NCBI GenBank assembly: GCA_001460835.1
Contig: CYKH01001710.1
Span: forward strand, 8,584 to 53,655
Length of the DNA stretch: 45,072 nucleotides
Direction of reading: 5' to 3'
Source of the DNA: Bodo saltans
Lineage: Eukaryota; Euglenozoa; Kinetoplastea; Eubodonida; Bodonidae
The translations under genes and the position numbers were made by a program. Positions within the stretch are counted from its first letter, which is position 1. Each line of letters starts with the position of its first letter. Below are positions 1 through 10,280 of this stretch, piece by piece. Under the pieces are notes generated by a model. It searched no databases. It worked only from the letters and a program-made list of their open reading frames with translations, and was not told where the DNA came from.

Positions 1-2
1 TT

Positions 3-2006
3 GCTACTCCATCCACAACAACAGTACAACAAGCACAACCGCTGACCTCTTTTACAACAACTCAGAAAGACTCGTCCCCAATCCGCGAAAAGTCGCTCAA
101 TACGTCGAAGACACCAACAAGCACATCTCTCGAGGCGCACTACCCGTTGAACGACCAGCACAGTGCAGGTGTGCCTGTGGTTGGGGATTCAAAGCATCGA
201 GATGAAAAGAGTCAAGTCCCACTGAACGTGTCATGGAATAAGGGGACCGGAAGTTCTCTTGCTGCTCCTCGTTTCTACTTTTTGGAGGTGGTGGAGCTAG
301 ACAATATCAACTCTATAGAATCAGAGTACCGAAATGAAACGTTACGTCAGGAGCGCTATGCGTTTGCTGCGGTTCGTGAAATTTGGAACATGGATTTCCA
401 GTGGGTGCAAGAGTTGCAGGCAGAAGAACGTCGTGAAGCCCTCGCACGTCAGGAATTTCTAGTGGAGCAGAAGCGGAAGGCTTTCTTAGAACGGCAGGAG
501 GAAATTGCAAGACTTCATAAGAAAACTGCCTCAACTGGCACTCAGTCAGTGCTGAGTTTCAACCCTGCGGATAGCTCAAGGGCTGGAACAAGCTTAGGAG
601 GTCGAGCTTCCCAAGCGTTGCTGGAACGGTCCGTACATAGTGTGATTGGGAACGCTTCTGTTCCTGCGTCGCGTTCTGGCACGTCTACCCAGCATCGAGA
701 AGGATTTCCAGCGTTAACCGGTGCTGTTAGCCCCACATTGCCGTACACTGCAAGCTCTGGTGTTCCTAAGGAGTATGCGCAGTGTGCATATGGTGATCCA
801 CACAGTACGGCACCAAGCTCCTTAGGCTTTGGTGCTGCAGCCCCTCATATCATTTACCCCACTTCGATTTCTGGTTATGGAGCGCCTCACCAAAGTGGAC
901 GCTCAGAAAGGGACTCTTCGCAGCACTTTGCATCTCGGAAAGAGATTGTAGTGTCTACCAGAGTCGTCAGTCCCACAGATGATGGCCCGTATCAAGATGG
1001 TGCTCGTCATGTAGGCACGTACGACGTGTCTGAACGTTCCTCGTCCTCCCAGGTGGAACATTCTACACATGCCGGCAGTCAGCGCCTAGCAGCGTTGGAA
1101 GGCATGCTTCAAGACCTCCTTGATGATCAAGATATAGAACGTAGCCTCGTGGAGGATGAAGAACAAGCAGCCCGCAAAGACCTCCTGCGTCAGCTTCGAG
1201 AAGGGCGCATGGTGGAGTTCGACTGGTCCATGGGAGGCTACCGGCGACTGATTAGTACGTACTCCACCAACGCTTCACGCATGGAGTCGCGCAATGAGAC
1301 GCTGGCCCCAGCACCACCGTCGGCCATGCCCAGTGGCGCCACGTACAGTATGCGCGTCGAGAGCGTTGCACAGAACACGAGCAGCAGCAGAGCTGGTAGT
1401 GGCTTGCCATTTATTCCGCAGCAAGAGTACCTTCTCCAGCAACATCGACAGTACGCCCCAGGTGGAGGGGGTGTATCTCACGCGCATGACCAACGTCATC
1501 TGCCGGACTTTTTGCGTAACTCCAACGCGAGCCGAGCGACATGCTCTCAATGCGGGAGAGAGACAACCTCTTCGGTAAGAAACCATCGAGGCCAAGGCGG
1601 TGGAGGTGCTCATCATCACAACAACGATTACCAGGCGCAGTACGTAATGAGTCCACATCCACTCTCCCCCTCACTCAACAACTACGAGCACAATCATCAT
1701 GATGCGCAAGGCATTCAATGCCCTCCATTGCGAGGTGCACCACCATCAAGCAGCCTTGTCGCTTGTGTACTACGTAGCCCCAGTCATCCGGTCGCTAAGT
1801 ATGGGTATGGTGGTGCCCCGCAGCCGATGTCGGAATTCCTGCCGCGGAACTCCCCGGATTACAAGCACGGTGTCGCCCTTTCCTATCCGATGTTTCAGCC
1901 CCCCGCTCACCACAATCCCACATCATCGGCGACTGGTGGTGTTTCTGGTGTCACTCCCACAAGATCTCCGTTGATTCCGCAAAGGGCAACCCACAGGAGG
2001 CATTGA
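3..2006 (+). CDS. Large low-complexity coiled-coil protein, 5' end outside the window
   Basis: The frame is open from the first bases of the window to the TGA at 2004-2006, and no ATG in the first 140 bases is a convincing start, so at least 667 residues are seen and the N-terminus is missing. Two charged helical segments are visible. One lies near nt 290-530 and is rich in Glu, Arg and Gln (coiled-coil-like); the other lies near nt 1080-1250 and ends in EFDWSMGGYRR. The remainder is rich in Ser, Pro, His and Gly and looks disordered, with a CSQCGRE segment near nt 1541 that has only two cysteines and is not a complete zinc site. It is the first of six large unknown proteins in a row. The Trp motif recurs in the genes at 12768 and 15388, suggesting relatedness. 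No function can be assigned; a cytoskeletal or scaffold role is only a guess from composition. Confidence 0.8.
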   Translation, partial: ATPSTTTVQQAQPLTSFTTTQKDSSPIREKSLNTSKTPTSTSLEAHYPLNDQHSAGVPVVGDSKHRDEKSQVPLNVSWNKGTGSSLAAPRFYFLEVVELDNINSIESEYRNETLRQERYAFAAVREIWNMDFQWVQELQAEERREALARQEFLVEQKRKAFLERQEEIARLHKKTASTGTQSVLSFNPADSSRAGTSLGGRASQALLERSVHSVIGNASVPASRSGTSTQHREGFPALTGAVSPTLPYTASSGVPKEYAQCAYGDPHSTAPSSLGFGAAAPHIIYPTSISGYGAPHQSGRSERDSSQHFASRKEIVVSTRVVSPTDDGPYQDGARHVGTYDVSERSSSSQVEHSTHAGSQRLAALEGMLQDLLDDQDIERSLVEDEEQAARKDLLRQLREGRMVEFDWSMGGYRRLISTYSTNASRMESRNETLAPAPPSAMPSGATYSMRVESVAQNTSSSRAGSGLPFIPQQEYLLQQHRQYAPGGGGVSHAHDQRHLPDFLRNSNASRATCSQCGRETTSSVRNHRGQGGGGAHHHNNDYQAQYVMSPHPLSPSLNNYEHNHHDAQGIQCPPLRGAPPSSSLVACVLRSPSHPVAKYGYGGAPQPMSEFLPRNSPDYKHGVALSYPMFQPPAHHNPTSSATGGVSGVTPTRSPLIPQRATHRRH

Positions 2007-2382
2007 CGAACGTTTTTACGTGCGACGCACGTACTAACGAAATACATTTGAAAGGGAGATGATACACGCACGCAAATGAGAAGCGGCTAACAAATTCAAA
2101 AAGAGGCTCCTTGAATTAGCTGCCTTTGTCATAATTTATTCTTCTCTCCCCTTCTTGAACACTATGTGCTTTCCCTGTCCTCCCTTTCTCCTTTCCTGCC
2201 TCCTTCAACTAACAGTATCTCACCTCGTCCCATTTTGAGGGCCCTCCACACTACTACTATGTACGAATCCACGTGGCTGTACCAAAAGAAGATAATAACA
2301 CCTCTGTTTGCTGGAAATCTGTATCTTATTACCTTCAACAACACAAAGCATCACACATCAACCTTTCGTGTGCCGTCCTGAT
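2007..2382. other. Intergenic region with pyrimidine tracts
   Basis: This is a 376-base spacer. It contains a long C/T-rich stretch at about 2130-2220 and a second weaker one at about 2290-2340, followed by AG at 2347-2348, about 35 bases before the ATG at 2383. In a kinetoplastid these would serve for polyadenylation of the upstream transcript and trans-splicing of the downstream one. No additional gene or RNA is apparent. Confidence 0.5.
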
Positions 2383-4149
2383 ATGATGCGAATCGAGGAG
2401 GCTATCGTGCTCACCACAGCTATGTTCGTGTGCTTCTGTGTCATATTTCCCTTCCATTTTCGCCTGAGTTGCTGCCGCGGACAGTTTTCACAACTCCGAC
2501 TCAGCCTAAACTTTGCGACCGCGTCCGTGCTCGGTGTCTTGCTCTTACACTTTATCGACATCGTATCGCTGCAAGAGATGGCGAGTAGTCTGTGGGCAGT
2601 TGGCCATGTTCAGCCACTTGCGGTGCTTGTCATATTCTTTACCTTGGCCTACTCCTCCATCAGCCTTGATGTGACTGGGTTCAGTCGTTATGTCGCCCTA
2701 AAGGTCTTGGGAGCTGATGATGATTCGCAGTCAAATGGGGCAGGTCCCACAGTGAGTGCCACAACGCAAGAGCCATCGCGGCGTCTTCTTATCGAAGTGT
2801 ACCTTCTGTCAGGAGTGATTGCACTGATCGCCTCCAACGACGTGGTGATTCTTACGTTAACGCCGGTGCTATTGCACTTTTGTGATGCGCAGCATATTGT
2901 TCCTCATAAAGTTGTGTTTATTGAATACGTTGCGGCCAACACGTGGTCAGCGTTTCTGCTGATTGGAAACCCCAGGACGGTACGGAGAAGAAGTCAGAAG
3001 TCAACTGTTTCGAAATGGAAGACAATGTCCATGGCGAAGTTGCCGATGAGCTTCCAGCTGCTGCTGCTGATGCTGCTGCTATTGCAGAACATGGCGCTGA
3101 TGAACCCAATCCGCTCCCTACGTTTTCATTAGCTCGCCAAGAAGATCTACATGATGTTTGCCAGGGTAGCTTCATTATTCCAGTTCAGGAATCCCCCAGC
3201 AATGATCCTCCTATAACTCTTGCCGACGCTGCAGGTGCCCGCATCAACGGTCTTATCTTGGGCACGGGCGTCGTGTTTCTGATTCTCTGTGGTTACACCC
3301 CTATTCCTATGTTTGCCGTGACCTCCATCACTTGCTGTGTGATGCTGGCCTGTGACGCGTTTCGTGTTAGAACTGACGATAAGGGATCTAACTACGTCAT
3401 CGATGAGCAACATCTGCTGCTTCGTAAAGCCGGTTTCGTGACTTGGTGGAAGGCAAGTCGTGTTTGCCAAGTTTGTGAACGCATGCCATGGGCAGTGGCA
3501 CCTTTTGCTGCGTCGATGTTTATCCTCGTAGATGCTCTATCGATGCAAGGAGTCACCACAGCGTGTAGCAGCGTTCTTGTTTCAGTATTCAGTAGTCTTG
3601 GATCACTTCCTGCTACCCTCGTGACTATGATAGTTGTCGTGGTGGCGATGAACGCGTTAAATAATCAGCCCGCAACCATTCTTCTCTCCGTGATTCTCTT
3701 GGAGGCCTCGACGGAATCTAACGACGCACATCATTCCACCACATTGTCCACGGAAATGAGCACCGCTGCGTTTATTGCACTTTCGTTAGGCTCCAACATC
3801 GCGGCGGTCTTTACTCCTAAAGGTGCCGTTGAATAATCAGCCCGCAACCATTCTTCTCTCCGTGATTCTCTTGGAGGCCTCGACGGAATCTAACGACGCA
3901 CATCATTCCACCACATTGTCCACGGAAATGAGCACCGCTGCGTTTATTGCACTATCGTTAGGCTCCAATATCGCGGCGGTCTTTACTCCTAAAGGTGCTT
4001 TAGCCGGTATCCTGTGGGAGTCCATCCTCACGCATCATGGAGTCAAGTTCTCCACGAGGCTCTTCCTCAAGACAGGACTCCTGTGGATGCTGCTGCCAAC
4101 CGTTTTGGGTGGAGTGGCTTCTTACGTGGCCGCTGTCGTTGTGACGTAA
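2383..4149 (+). pseudogene. ArsB/NhaD-type (ion transporter superfamily) permease, frame-broken
   Basis: Three consecutive reading-frame segments together resemble one 10-12-helix permease of the arsenite/Na+-H+ antiporter/P-protein group. Segment 1 (2383 to about 2975) has four or five hydrophobic helices, the segment IASNDVVILTLTPVLL and the LLIGNP half of the family's GNPTN hairpin. Segment 2 (about 2970-3836) starts in a hydrophilic loop and continues with helices to the NNQPATI hairpin and a GSNIAAVFTPKGA motif. Segment 3 (to 4149) repeats the last part and finishes with GALAGILW and two helices. The first break lies just after GNP, where the usual TN and the next helix are absent, so a deletion not divisible by three is likely. 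The second break is caused by a 172-base tandem duplication. There are no other stops, so the damage is recent, or is an assembly error in a functional gene. The ATG at 2383 (or 2386) is chosen as the first after the AG at 2347-2348. Confidence 0.75.
3656..3999 (+). repeat. Tandem direct duplication, two units of 172 bases
   Basis: Unit 1 is 3656-3827 and unit 2 is 3828-3999, head to tail, with about four mismatches. The duplicated segment encodes the NNQPATI to FTPKGA part of the permease. Because 172 is 3x57+1 it shifts the frame and ends the upstream frame at 3836. The junction shares only a GTT at the unit boundaries. Confidence 0.95.
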
Positions 4150-4259
4150 CTCTCAATGTGTTTGTGTAAACCGTTTCTTATGTGAATAATTTTTGCATAT
4201 AGTAAATCATTACATGATCCATCTTCGTTTTGTAGTTCAAAAAGATAGAAATCTAGGAG

Positions 4260-7200
4260 ATGAGCTCTACCGCCACCCCTACACCCCGCAGGCCCCCTCG
4301 TCCGTCCTCAGGTGACAGTGCCACACGTCGTGCAATCACCGGCCTTGCAGGGTCCGTATTAGGTGCAATGAGGCCTAGCAGTGCGAATTCTCAAAATGCG
4401 ATCAAAACTGCTCGCCCAACATCAGCTGGTTCCTCTGCACGTCGTGCTCGTGCATCGAGTGCTGACAGTACTGAGCACCGTATCGGCCTTGTGTTTGCCC
4501 CACGGCGTCCACCATCGTCAAACTCGATCATGCGGCGACAGGCACGTGCGTTTAACGTTTCTGTGTTGCAAGAAGATGCTCACTTATCGATCTCGCAGAT
4601 CTCCGAACTTGCTCAGCAAGAGAATTATTTTGAGTTGGTGATCAAGCCATTCTTAGTCCTGAAGGGCACTACCGTGGAGGACCGCCGTGAAGTGTTCTTG
4701 CTATGGGCAATCGACTTGGCTCACAACTTACGTGAGCCCCTCGGCGGGGAACTAGAGAAAATGTTTCAAGAATTTGCCCTTGCTGCACGCGCCACCATTG
4801 CAACAGCACCACCACGCGTGTCTCCCCCTCGTACTGATGAACAAATTGGAAATGGATCTTTTGCCATTCAAGACGACAATGACAATGCATCATCTGCTAC
4901 GGTGAGCTCTACACACACAGTATGGGTAACGTTTCTTCCTAACCACAACACCAGGCGTGTGATCAGCTCCAACGAAGTCAAGACGTTTCTGCACATGTTG
5001 ACGCGGGATGTCAACATGGATAACGTGATCCTCGGCACGGCTCTTCTTGACGGAGTGGCAACGCACCCATCGACATCACCTTCTGGCACGCTCCGACTGG
5101 AGGGCAGCACGACCTCAGTGGGACCAGCGCATCCTTTTTTCCATTTGCAGCTTACCGCAATGCAACGACTTCAGGTATTCCTCCGAATGTTGTTGCACTG
5201 CAGTGCCATCGCCTCGATGGACATGTCTGATTTTGACTTCCGCGCTGGCACTGCATCAAGCGGCCGTAGCAAAACAGATCGGCATTTTTCTCTGGCCCAA
5301 GGAAGCGACCTTGACAGCACTGATGAAGACAACGATGATGGCGCCCCTCGGCCGTTGGACAATGTGATCCTCACCGCATCTGAACTCATTTTAGCGCACG
5401 TGACTCGCATAGGGTTGCACAGCAAGGATGGCTCTGTGCTGCCGTTTGAAGCCGTGGGGAGCATTCCTGGTGCCATCGTAGAGGACCTTGTGTGCCTTGT
5501 GAACCGCCTTTCTTCTGATAGCCACGCCGACAGAAGCTTTGGCGTTCTGATTGGACTTGTCATGGTCCTCCTCCACGCACTTGATCACGATCGAGGCATT
5601 GTCAGCACCGATGCATTGACCCCGTTGCTTGAATATGTGGAAGAGCAGCGATCGTTCTACACCATGAAAGCCGATGGCGCCTCCATGAACAAGGAGCTCG
5701 TGGAAATGTACGAACGGTTAACGGACCCCTTTTATCGAGTTGTGCGAACACTTCGACTTCTCAAGTCAACAATCTCCGCAGGGAACGACATCGAAGCGCA
5801 AAAGGGTGACGCTGACACTGATTCTGCCACTCAGGTAAAGTTGTTTACACTACTCGAGTGCCTGGAGCGGTTCATCTACTACCGCAGCGCTGAGCGTGCC
5901 TACGATCCCCTGTGGACCCAATTGTTCCACTGTGAAATGACAACCCGAGAGCGTCTTTTGATGTATGAGCGGCAGCAGTTAATGGACTTTTACTACGAAG
6001 TCCACAGGAAGCTCCCCCTCCATGGCACTCATGTTGTGGATACCCTAACAGGGGGACCTGGGTACCACCTTAGGGATGAGGAGTACCACCGTCGAGAGGA
6101 GCTGCTGCAAGAGGAGGCCAGAAAGTTCGCATTCCTCGCACGCCTCTTGGATGCTCGCTGCACCATGGCGCTCGAAGAGGACCCGAAGAAGATTGCCAAT
6201 AGGCTTGTACCCACCACAAGGGTCGCACATGTGGCGTCTGTTTACGATGGAGATCATCATGTAGTGTACAGCCCATCGCGTCCGGCCATCCGAACAGCAT
6301 CTGCATCGCAGCGCAGAGATGTCAGTGGTCTGGACCTTAGCATGTCATCCCCGCCCCGACCCCCACGCGGCCCATCGAGCTCTGTCCGGAGCAGTAAGCC
6401 ACATACACCGCCCACAACGAGCAAAGAGCAGTTTCACTCAGGACAGCGTGCCCAGGAGTATGTTGACCTGATCAACTGCAAGCATCAAGAATCCGCCAGC
6501 CGTCTGGGTGTTCGCCAGCAAGAGGCAGATCATTGGTTTGTCATCGCCATGTACCAAAGGTTGGACTTAGAGGAGCAGCGCACAAGGGCAATCGCTGCGG
6601 CAGAGGCCGCCGCTGCGCCCCCGAAGGCGGAGGATACAAGTGAAGGGCGAACTGGCGATGATGATGCGTCTCCATGCGAAGCGCAGGATGATCTTTTTAC
6701 GGACCAAGTCCCAGTTGCTACCGAGGTCATTACCACAGAGGTGCAGGATGCTCCAGTGAAGAGCGAATCTCCTGCTCTCCCCGTCCCTCTCCCCTTTGAC
6801 AGCATTCATGTCCTCATCGAGGAGACGTGCCTCTCTGTCGAAGCATGGGACGCAGCAAGCGCGTTCCAGTGGAAGCTGGAGAAGCTGTTGATGTTGGAAG
6901 GGTCGATGCGTAGAGACATTGGTGTGGAGGAGGGTCTCCAGCGTGATGTGTGCCTTGTTCCTATGTATCAAGCGACGATTGCAGACGCACTGTACACCGA
7001 AGCGTTGCAGCGTGCGATGGCGGAGCGGTTTGCGGAGCTCCACGCAGCAATCTTATTCGACGAGTCGTCCAACCGTGAGGATTTCCTGCAGGAGGAGGAC
7101 AATGAGTTCCAATCTCGCATTATGGCCGAATACAACGTGACCTCGGACCGCATGAAGTTTCTGATCAAGATTGCGCTCCTGAATACGCAGGAGCAGCAGG

Positions 7201-8408
7201 ATCGCGGGTCGATGATGTACTCGGAGGAGAGCTCGCTGGATATGTTTTGGTCCATGTACAAATTAGAAAAGAGGATCCACAAAGACTTGTTCCGTCAATC
7301 AACATTCGATGCCGAAGTGTTAGCGCAGGCAGCCGCTCGTGCTCGTGAGAAAGCCCTTCGCGAGGAACTCCACCTCGCCCAAAAACAGTACGAAGAGGAG
7401 CTCGAAGATGTGTGCCGAATTCAAAATGTTCTTCGGTCAGAAATGATTGCACTTGAAGAACACCGTTACTATTCATTGCGTTGGGCGCTACGCCGTGGTG
7501 TGGTGGAGTGCTATGACATCGAAGCCCGCGCTAATATTGCTACAATGGAACAGCTCGCGGCAACATCATTAATCGTCACCTTTTACTTGGAGGGCATCGC
7601 AATTCTTCAACGTGATATTAGTGCGGTTGATGGAACAATCGATGCGATGGTCCATGTGGCCTCAACAGCAAACGTCGACACGAACGACTCCACTCAGAGC
7701 GAGGCGACGGAGCCTCTATCTCCAGCGCTGACAGCGGTGAAGCATGCTGCTATCCGCGCAGAGCTTCTTCTTGTGCAACAACGCCATAAGATTCTTCGAG
7801 GTGCCTTCCGTTTTCATTTGTCATCGTTGCTGCCGTACAGGTCACTCGAGGCAATTCTGAGCGCGTCACCGCAAGAGGTGTACGGTATTGTGCTTCAAAC
7901 CATCGCTACACAAAGCAGCACTGCCACGGCAAACACACCGACACCTCAAGCAGCCCCTCGTCAAGTCTCTCCTACCAGGAGATTGCCGCCAAACTTGATC
8001 GAGGAGTCCGTGTTAGTGGCTCGGTCGTCGGTGAAGCCGACGCTGCCACATCTAGAGAATATTCGGGGAAACATTCGCACTTACTCCCGGCCCGTGTCGG
8101 CGGCGAGGGCAGCAGCTGCTGCTTTAGCCACCAAGCAGGAGCGGCAAATTGCAGCCATCCGCGGCACACTTAGCCAAGACAACGACGCTGATGTAGCAAG
8201 CAACCAGTCCCTTGGACTCGTCCGCCCATCATCTAGTTCGTTGAAGTCTCCCTCTAAGCCCATGGGCTCGCGGAACGCGGCGCCGTCTTCCCTGGCTACC
8301 ATTGGCCTTACCGAGCGCATGGCAGCCTTTAATAGGGTCTACCTCTCTGAAACGTCAAAGCAACGTGTGTTAGATGCCGTTGCGCAGGACGCTGAGGGTG
8401 CTTGCTGA
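4260..8408 (+). CDS. Very large protein of unknown function with helical and disordered segments
   Basis: This is a 1382-residue open frame beginning at the ATG at 4260, the first after the AG at 4234-4235 that follows a short pyrimidine run. The N-terminus (about residues 1-90) is rich in Pro, Ser, Thr and Arg, with repeated RPSS/RPTSAG-like words. Residues about 110-600 look globular and mainly helical. Further helical, Glu/Arg/Gln-rich regions with coiled-coil character run about 590-660, 720-790 and 850-1140. The C-terminus is again Ser/Pro/Arg-rich and ends in a short helix (GLTERMAAFNRVYLSE). I recognise no catalytic motif, membrane helix or signal peptide. It belongs to the run of large hypothetical proteins in the first 17 kb. 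A large structural or flagellar protein would fit the composition but is not shown. Confidence 0.85.
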   Translation: MSSTATPTPRRPPRPSSGDSATRRAITGLAGSVLGAMRPSSANSQNAIKTARPTSAGSSARRARASSADSTEHRIGLVFAPRRPPSSNSIMRRQARAFNVSVLQEDAHLSISQISELAQQENYFELVIKPFLVLKGTTVEDRREVFLLWAIDLAHNLREPLGGELEKMFQEFALAARATIATAPPRVSPPRTDEQIGNGSFAIQDDNDNASSATVSSTHTVWVTFLPNHNTRRVISSNEVKTFLHMLTRDVNMDNVILGTALLDGVATHPSTSPSGTLRLEGSTTSVGPAHPFFHLQLTAMQRLQVFLRMLLHCSAIASMDMSDFDFRAGTASSGRSKTDRHFSLAQGSDLDSTDEDNDDGAPRPLDNVILTASELILAHVTRIGLHSKDGSVLPFEAVGSIPGAIVEDLVCLVNRLSSDSHADRSFGVLIGLVMVLLHALDHDRGIVSTDALTPLLEYVEEQRSFYTMKADGASMNKELVEMYERLTDPFYRVVRTLRLLKSTISAGNDIEAQKGDADTDSATQVKLFTLLECLERFIYYRSAERAYDPLWTQLFHCEMTTRERLLMYERQQLMDFYYEVHRKLPLHGTHVVDTLTGGPGYHLRDEEYHRREELLQEEARKFAFLARLLDARCTMALEEDPKKIANRLVPTTRVAHVASVYDGDHHVVYSPSRPAIRTASASQRRDVSGLDLSMSSPPRPPRGPSSSVRSSKPHTPPTTSKEQFHSGQRAQEYVDLINCKHQESASRLGVRQQEADHWFVIAMYQRLDLEEQRTRAIAAAEAAAAPPKAEDTSEGRTGDDDASPCEAQDDLFTDQVPVATEVITTEVQDAPVKSESPALPVPLPFDSIHVLIEETCLSVEAWDAASAFQWKLEKLLMLEGSMRRDIGVEEGLQRDVCLVPMYQATIADALYTEALQRAMAERFAELHAAILFDESSNREDFLQEEDNEFQSRIMAEYNVTSDRMKFLIKIALLNTQEQQDRGSMMYSEESSLDMFWSMYKLEKRIHKDLFRQSTFDAEVLAQAAARAREKALREELHLAQKQYEEELEDVCRIQNVLRSEMIALEEHRYYSLRWALRRGVVECYDIEARANIATMEQLAATSLIVTFYLEGIAILQRDISAVDGTIDAMVHVASTANVDTNDSTQSEATEPLSPALTAVKHAAIRAELLLVQQRHKILRGAFRFHLSSLLPYRSLEAILSASPQEVYGIVLQTIATQSSTATANTPTPQAAPRQVSPTRRLPPNLIEESVLVARSSVKPTLPHLENIRGNIRTYSRPVSAARAAAAALATKQERQIAAIRGTLSQDNDADVASNQSLGLVRPSSSSLKSPSKPMGSRNAAPSSLATIGLTERMAAFNRVYLSETSKQRVLDAVAQDAEGAC

Positions 8409-8647
8409 GCAAAACAACGAAAAAGTTATCGTTGAGTTTTCTTCATCGTTTGATCAAATGCAAAGAATTTGTGATTGCCCCCAAAGCAATGCGCAACGTT
8501 GTGTATCCGTTCTCCTCTCATTGTGTGCGTGTACAAATCAACTTTGATTTTGATGTCTTTGTGTCGTGTGACTTTGCCGAACTTCAATTTACGAATGCAA
8601 TCGTGAAAGCCTTTGTTGTTGTTTTCGTGAAAGCGACCGCCACCTCC

Positions 8648-10105
8648 ATGACATCGCAAGAAGATCGAATGATAGAGTATGCGCAACTGGAGCGACTGGC
8701 TGTCGAGAGGGGCGCCATTCTTCGCAATATTGCTCGTCTTGTAAGTCATTGCCAGGATGATGCAACTGCAAGTGCTGCTGCTGCTAGTGTTCCACAACTG
8801 CTTATCGTATGGAAGGAAGATCAAGGCCGCCTGGCACTAGAACGCGTCCTTCATCACCAGCATGGGCTGTTTGTATCGACGCTTGAGTCTGAAATTCACC
8901 GATCCATAAATAGTGCAGACATCACGCGCGATCGTCAACCAACTCACACTGCACCGTCTCTCTTAAGTTCCTCCACGTCAGCACATGTTGCGACAGCAAC
9001 GGCTTTGACGAGCAGGATCGATGCCTTGCGAGAAATGGCCTTCGATGAACGTATCAAACGCGCAGACATTGAAAGGGAACAGCAATTGGTGTTGGAAGCA
9101 GAGTTGAAGAATTCTCGTAGTTCAGGAGAGGAACTGAAGAGGGAATTAGATGCGCTTGTTGCTACTGCTAAGCGTCAGATTGCGGTCGAAATGATAATCC
9201 CTTCGTCTTCAGAAGCAGTTTCTGCGCCAACAATTGCTACTTGTGCAGAAGATGTACTCGAGAAGCAACACTCGGCTGCTGCATCTTCGCCAGGCAGCGC
9301 CGTCAGCCGCACTGTAACGGCTCAGTTTGACAGTCCTCAGGCCGGTCCAGTCGACACCACCAACGCGAATTGTGAAGGTGAAGAGGATGGAGTTCATGTA
9401 CATGCCTCCGTTCCCCTTCCTACCGAAGATACCGTTGCGCAAGAGCAACAACAAGAAATATCAGCAGGTAAGACGTGCTCGGAAGGCACCGTTAGCGATG
9501 AGGAGCGCACAGCCATGGCAGCGCTTCGCTTCTTGGAAGACATCGAGGCTAGCCACAGAGATCTGCTTGTGCGTAGTCGCTTAGATTTCTTTCAACTGCA
9601 AATGGAAGAGGTCCATCATCGAGTGTTTGTGGAGCGGTGGGGTGTGCGTGTCCTCGTGTCGGAGATCCTCAGCGTCATTGTAGAGATGTGCAACATTACG
9701 TGCCACCGGCTGTATCACGAGTTCTCTGTGGCAGGTGGCGACATCGCCTACACCGCTGAAGCATACCGCCTTGCTATAGACCGCCATCAGACGGCGCAGT
9801 TGTTGACCATGTGCCGTCAACGTGCCGCTGATTGGATGCAAGCAGCGATTCCCAGAGCAAATCCAAGTGGCTCTCCAAAGAAGCGAAGGAGCACTGAATC
9901 GATCAACCACGACGATGAAGACGAGCCAAAGGAAGTTCCTCAGCCTCCTCCTCCACCGGTCGCCATGTCCCCGAAGAAACCAACTGTCGCTGATCGTGTC
10001 GCTCGGTTTGACGCTCTGCGCAAAGCTCGTGAGGTGCGGCATTCCATCGGCATGTACTCCCCCAAGCGACCAGTTCAAGTGGTGCCTCTACTAGAGGCGA
10101 TGTAG
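8648..10105 (+). CDS. Hypothetical coiled-coil protein
   Basis: The open frame extends upstream to 8402, but 8409-8647 looks like untranslated spacer. A T-rich tract at 8611-8628 followed by AG at 8632-8633 points to the ATG at 8648 as the start, giving 485 residues. The N-terminal 60 residues are helical (EYAQLERLAVERG). A strong heptad-like segment lies around residues 120-180 (Glu/Lys/Arg/Leu-rich). Residues 190-300 are acidic and disordered, and about 305-400 are helical with EEVHHRVFVERWGVRVLVSE. A PQPPPPP stretch precedes the basic C-terminal helix TVADRVARFDALRKAREVR, which resembles the short helix ending the upstream gene. No known domain is recognised. The gene begins about 240 bases after the stop of the preceding gene and belongs to the same run of large unknown proteins. 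Confidence 0.75.
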   Translation: MTSQEDRMIEYAQLERLAVERGAILRNIARLVSHCQDDATASAAAASVPQLLIVWKEDQGRLALERVLHHQHGLFVSTLESEIHRSINSADITRDRQPTHTAPSLLSSSTSAHVATATALTSRIDALREMAFDERIKRADIEREQQLVLEAELKNSRSSGEELKRELDALVATAKRQIAVEMIIPSSSEAVSAPTIATCAEDVLEKQHSAAASSPGSAVSRTVTAQFDSPQAGPVDTTNANCEGEEDGVHVHASVPLPTEDTVAQEQQQEISAGKTCSEGTVSDEERTAMAALRFLEDIEASHRDLLVRSRLDFFQLQMEEVHHRVFVERWGVRVLVSEILSVIVEMCNITCHRLYHEFSVAGGDIAYTAEAYRLAIDRHQTAQLLTMCRQRAADWMQAAIPRANPSGSPKKRRSTESINHDDEDEPKEVPQPPPPPVAMSPKKPTVADRVARFDALRKAREVRHSIGMYSPKRPVQVVPLLEAM

Positions 10106-10280
10106 CATGTTCTGTTTGTTTGTCGCTTTTCTCTCGTGTACCACACAGCAGTTGTTCTTGAACGTTAGAGTGTGTCTGATTGGCAGCGGTATTACTGTCT
10201 TCATGTTTATGGTTTACGCGAAACTGTCGTCGTGCCTCTTTTCCTTGCCCCTAAAGGAATGTGCTGCACACATTGACAAC

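Noticed and set aside
1541-1564. Zinc finger in the first gene (CSQCGRE)
   Set aside because: Only one Cys pair is present and no second ligand pair follows at a usual distance.
2960-3000. Intron in the permease gene
   Set aside because: No GT...AG boundaries restore the frame here, and cis-spliced introns are very rare in kinetoplastids.
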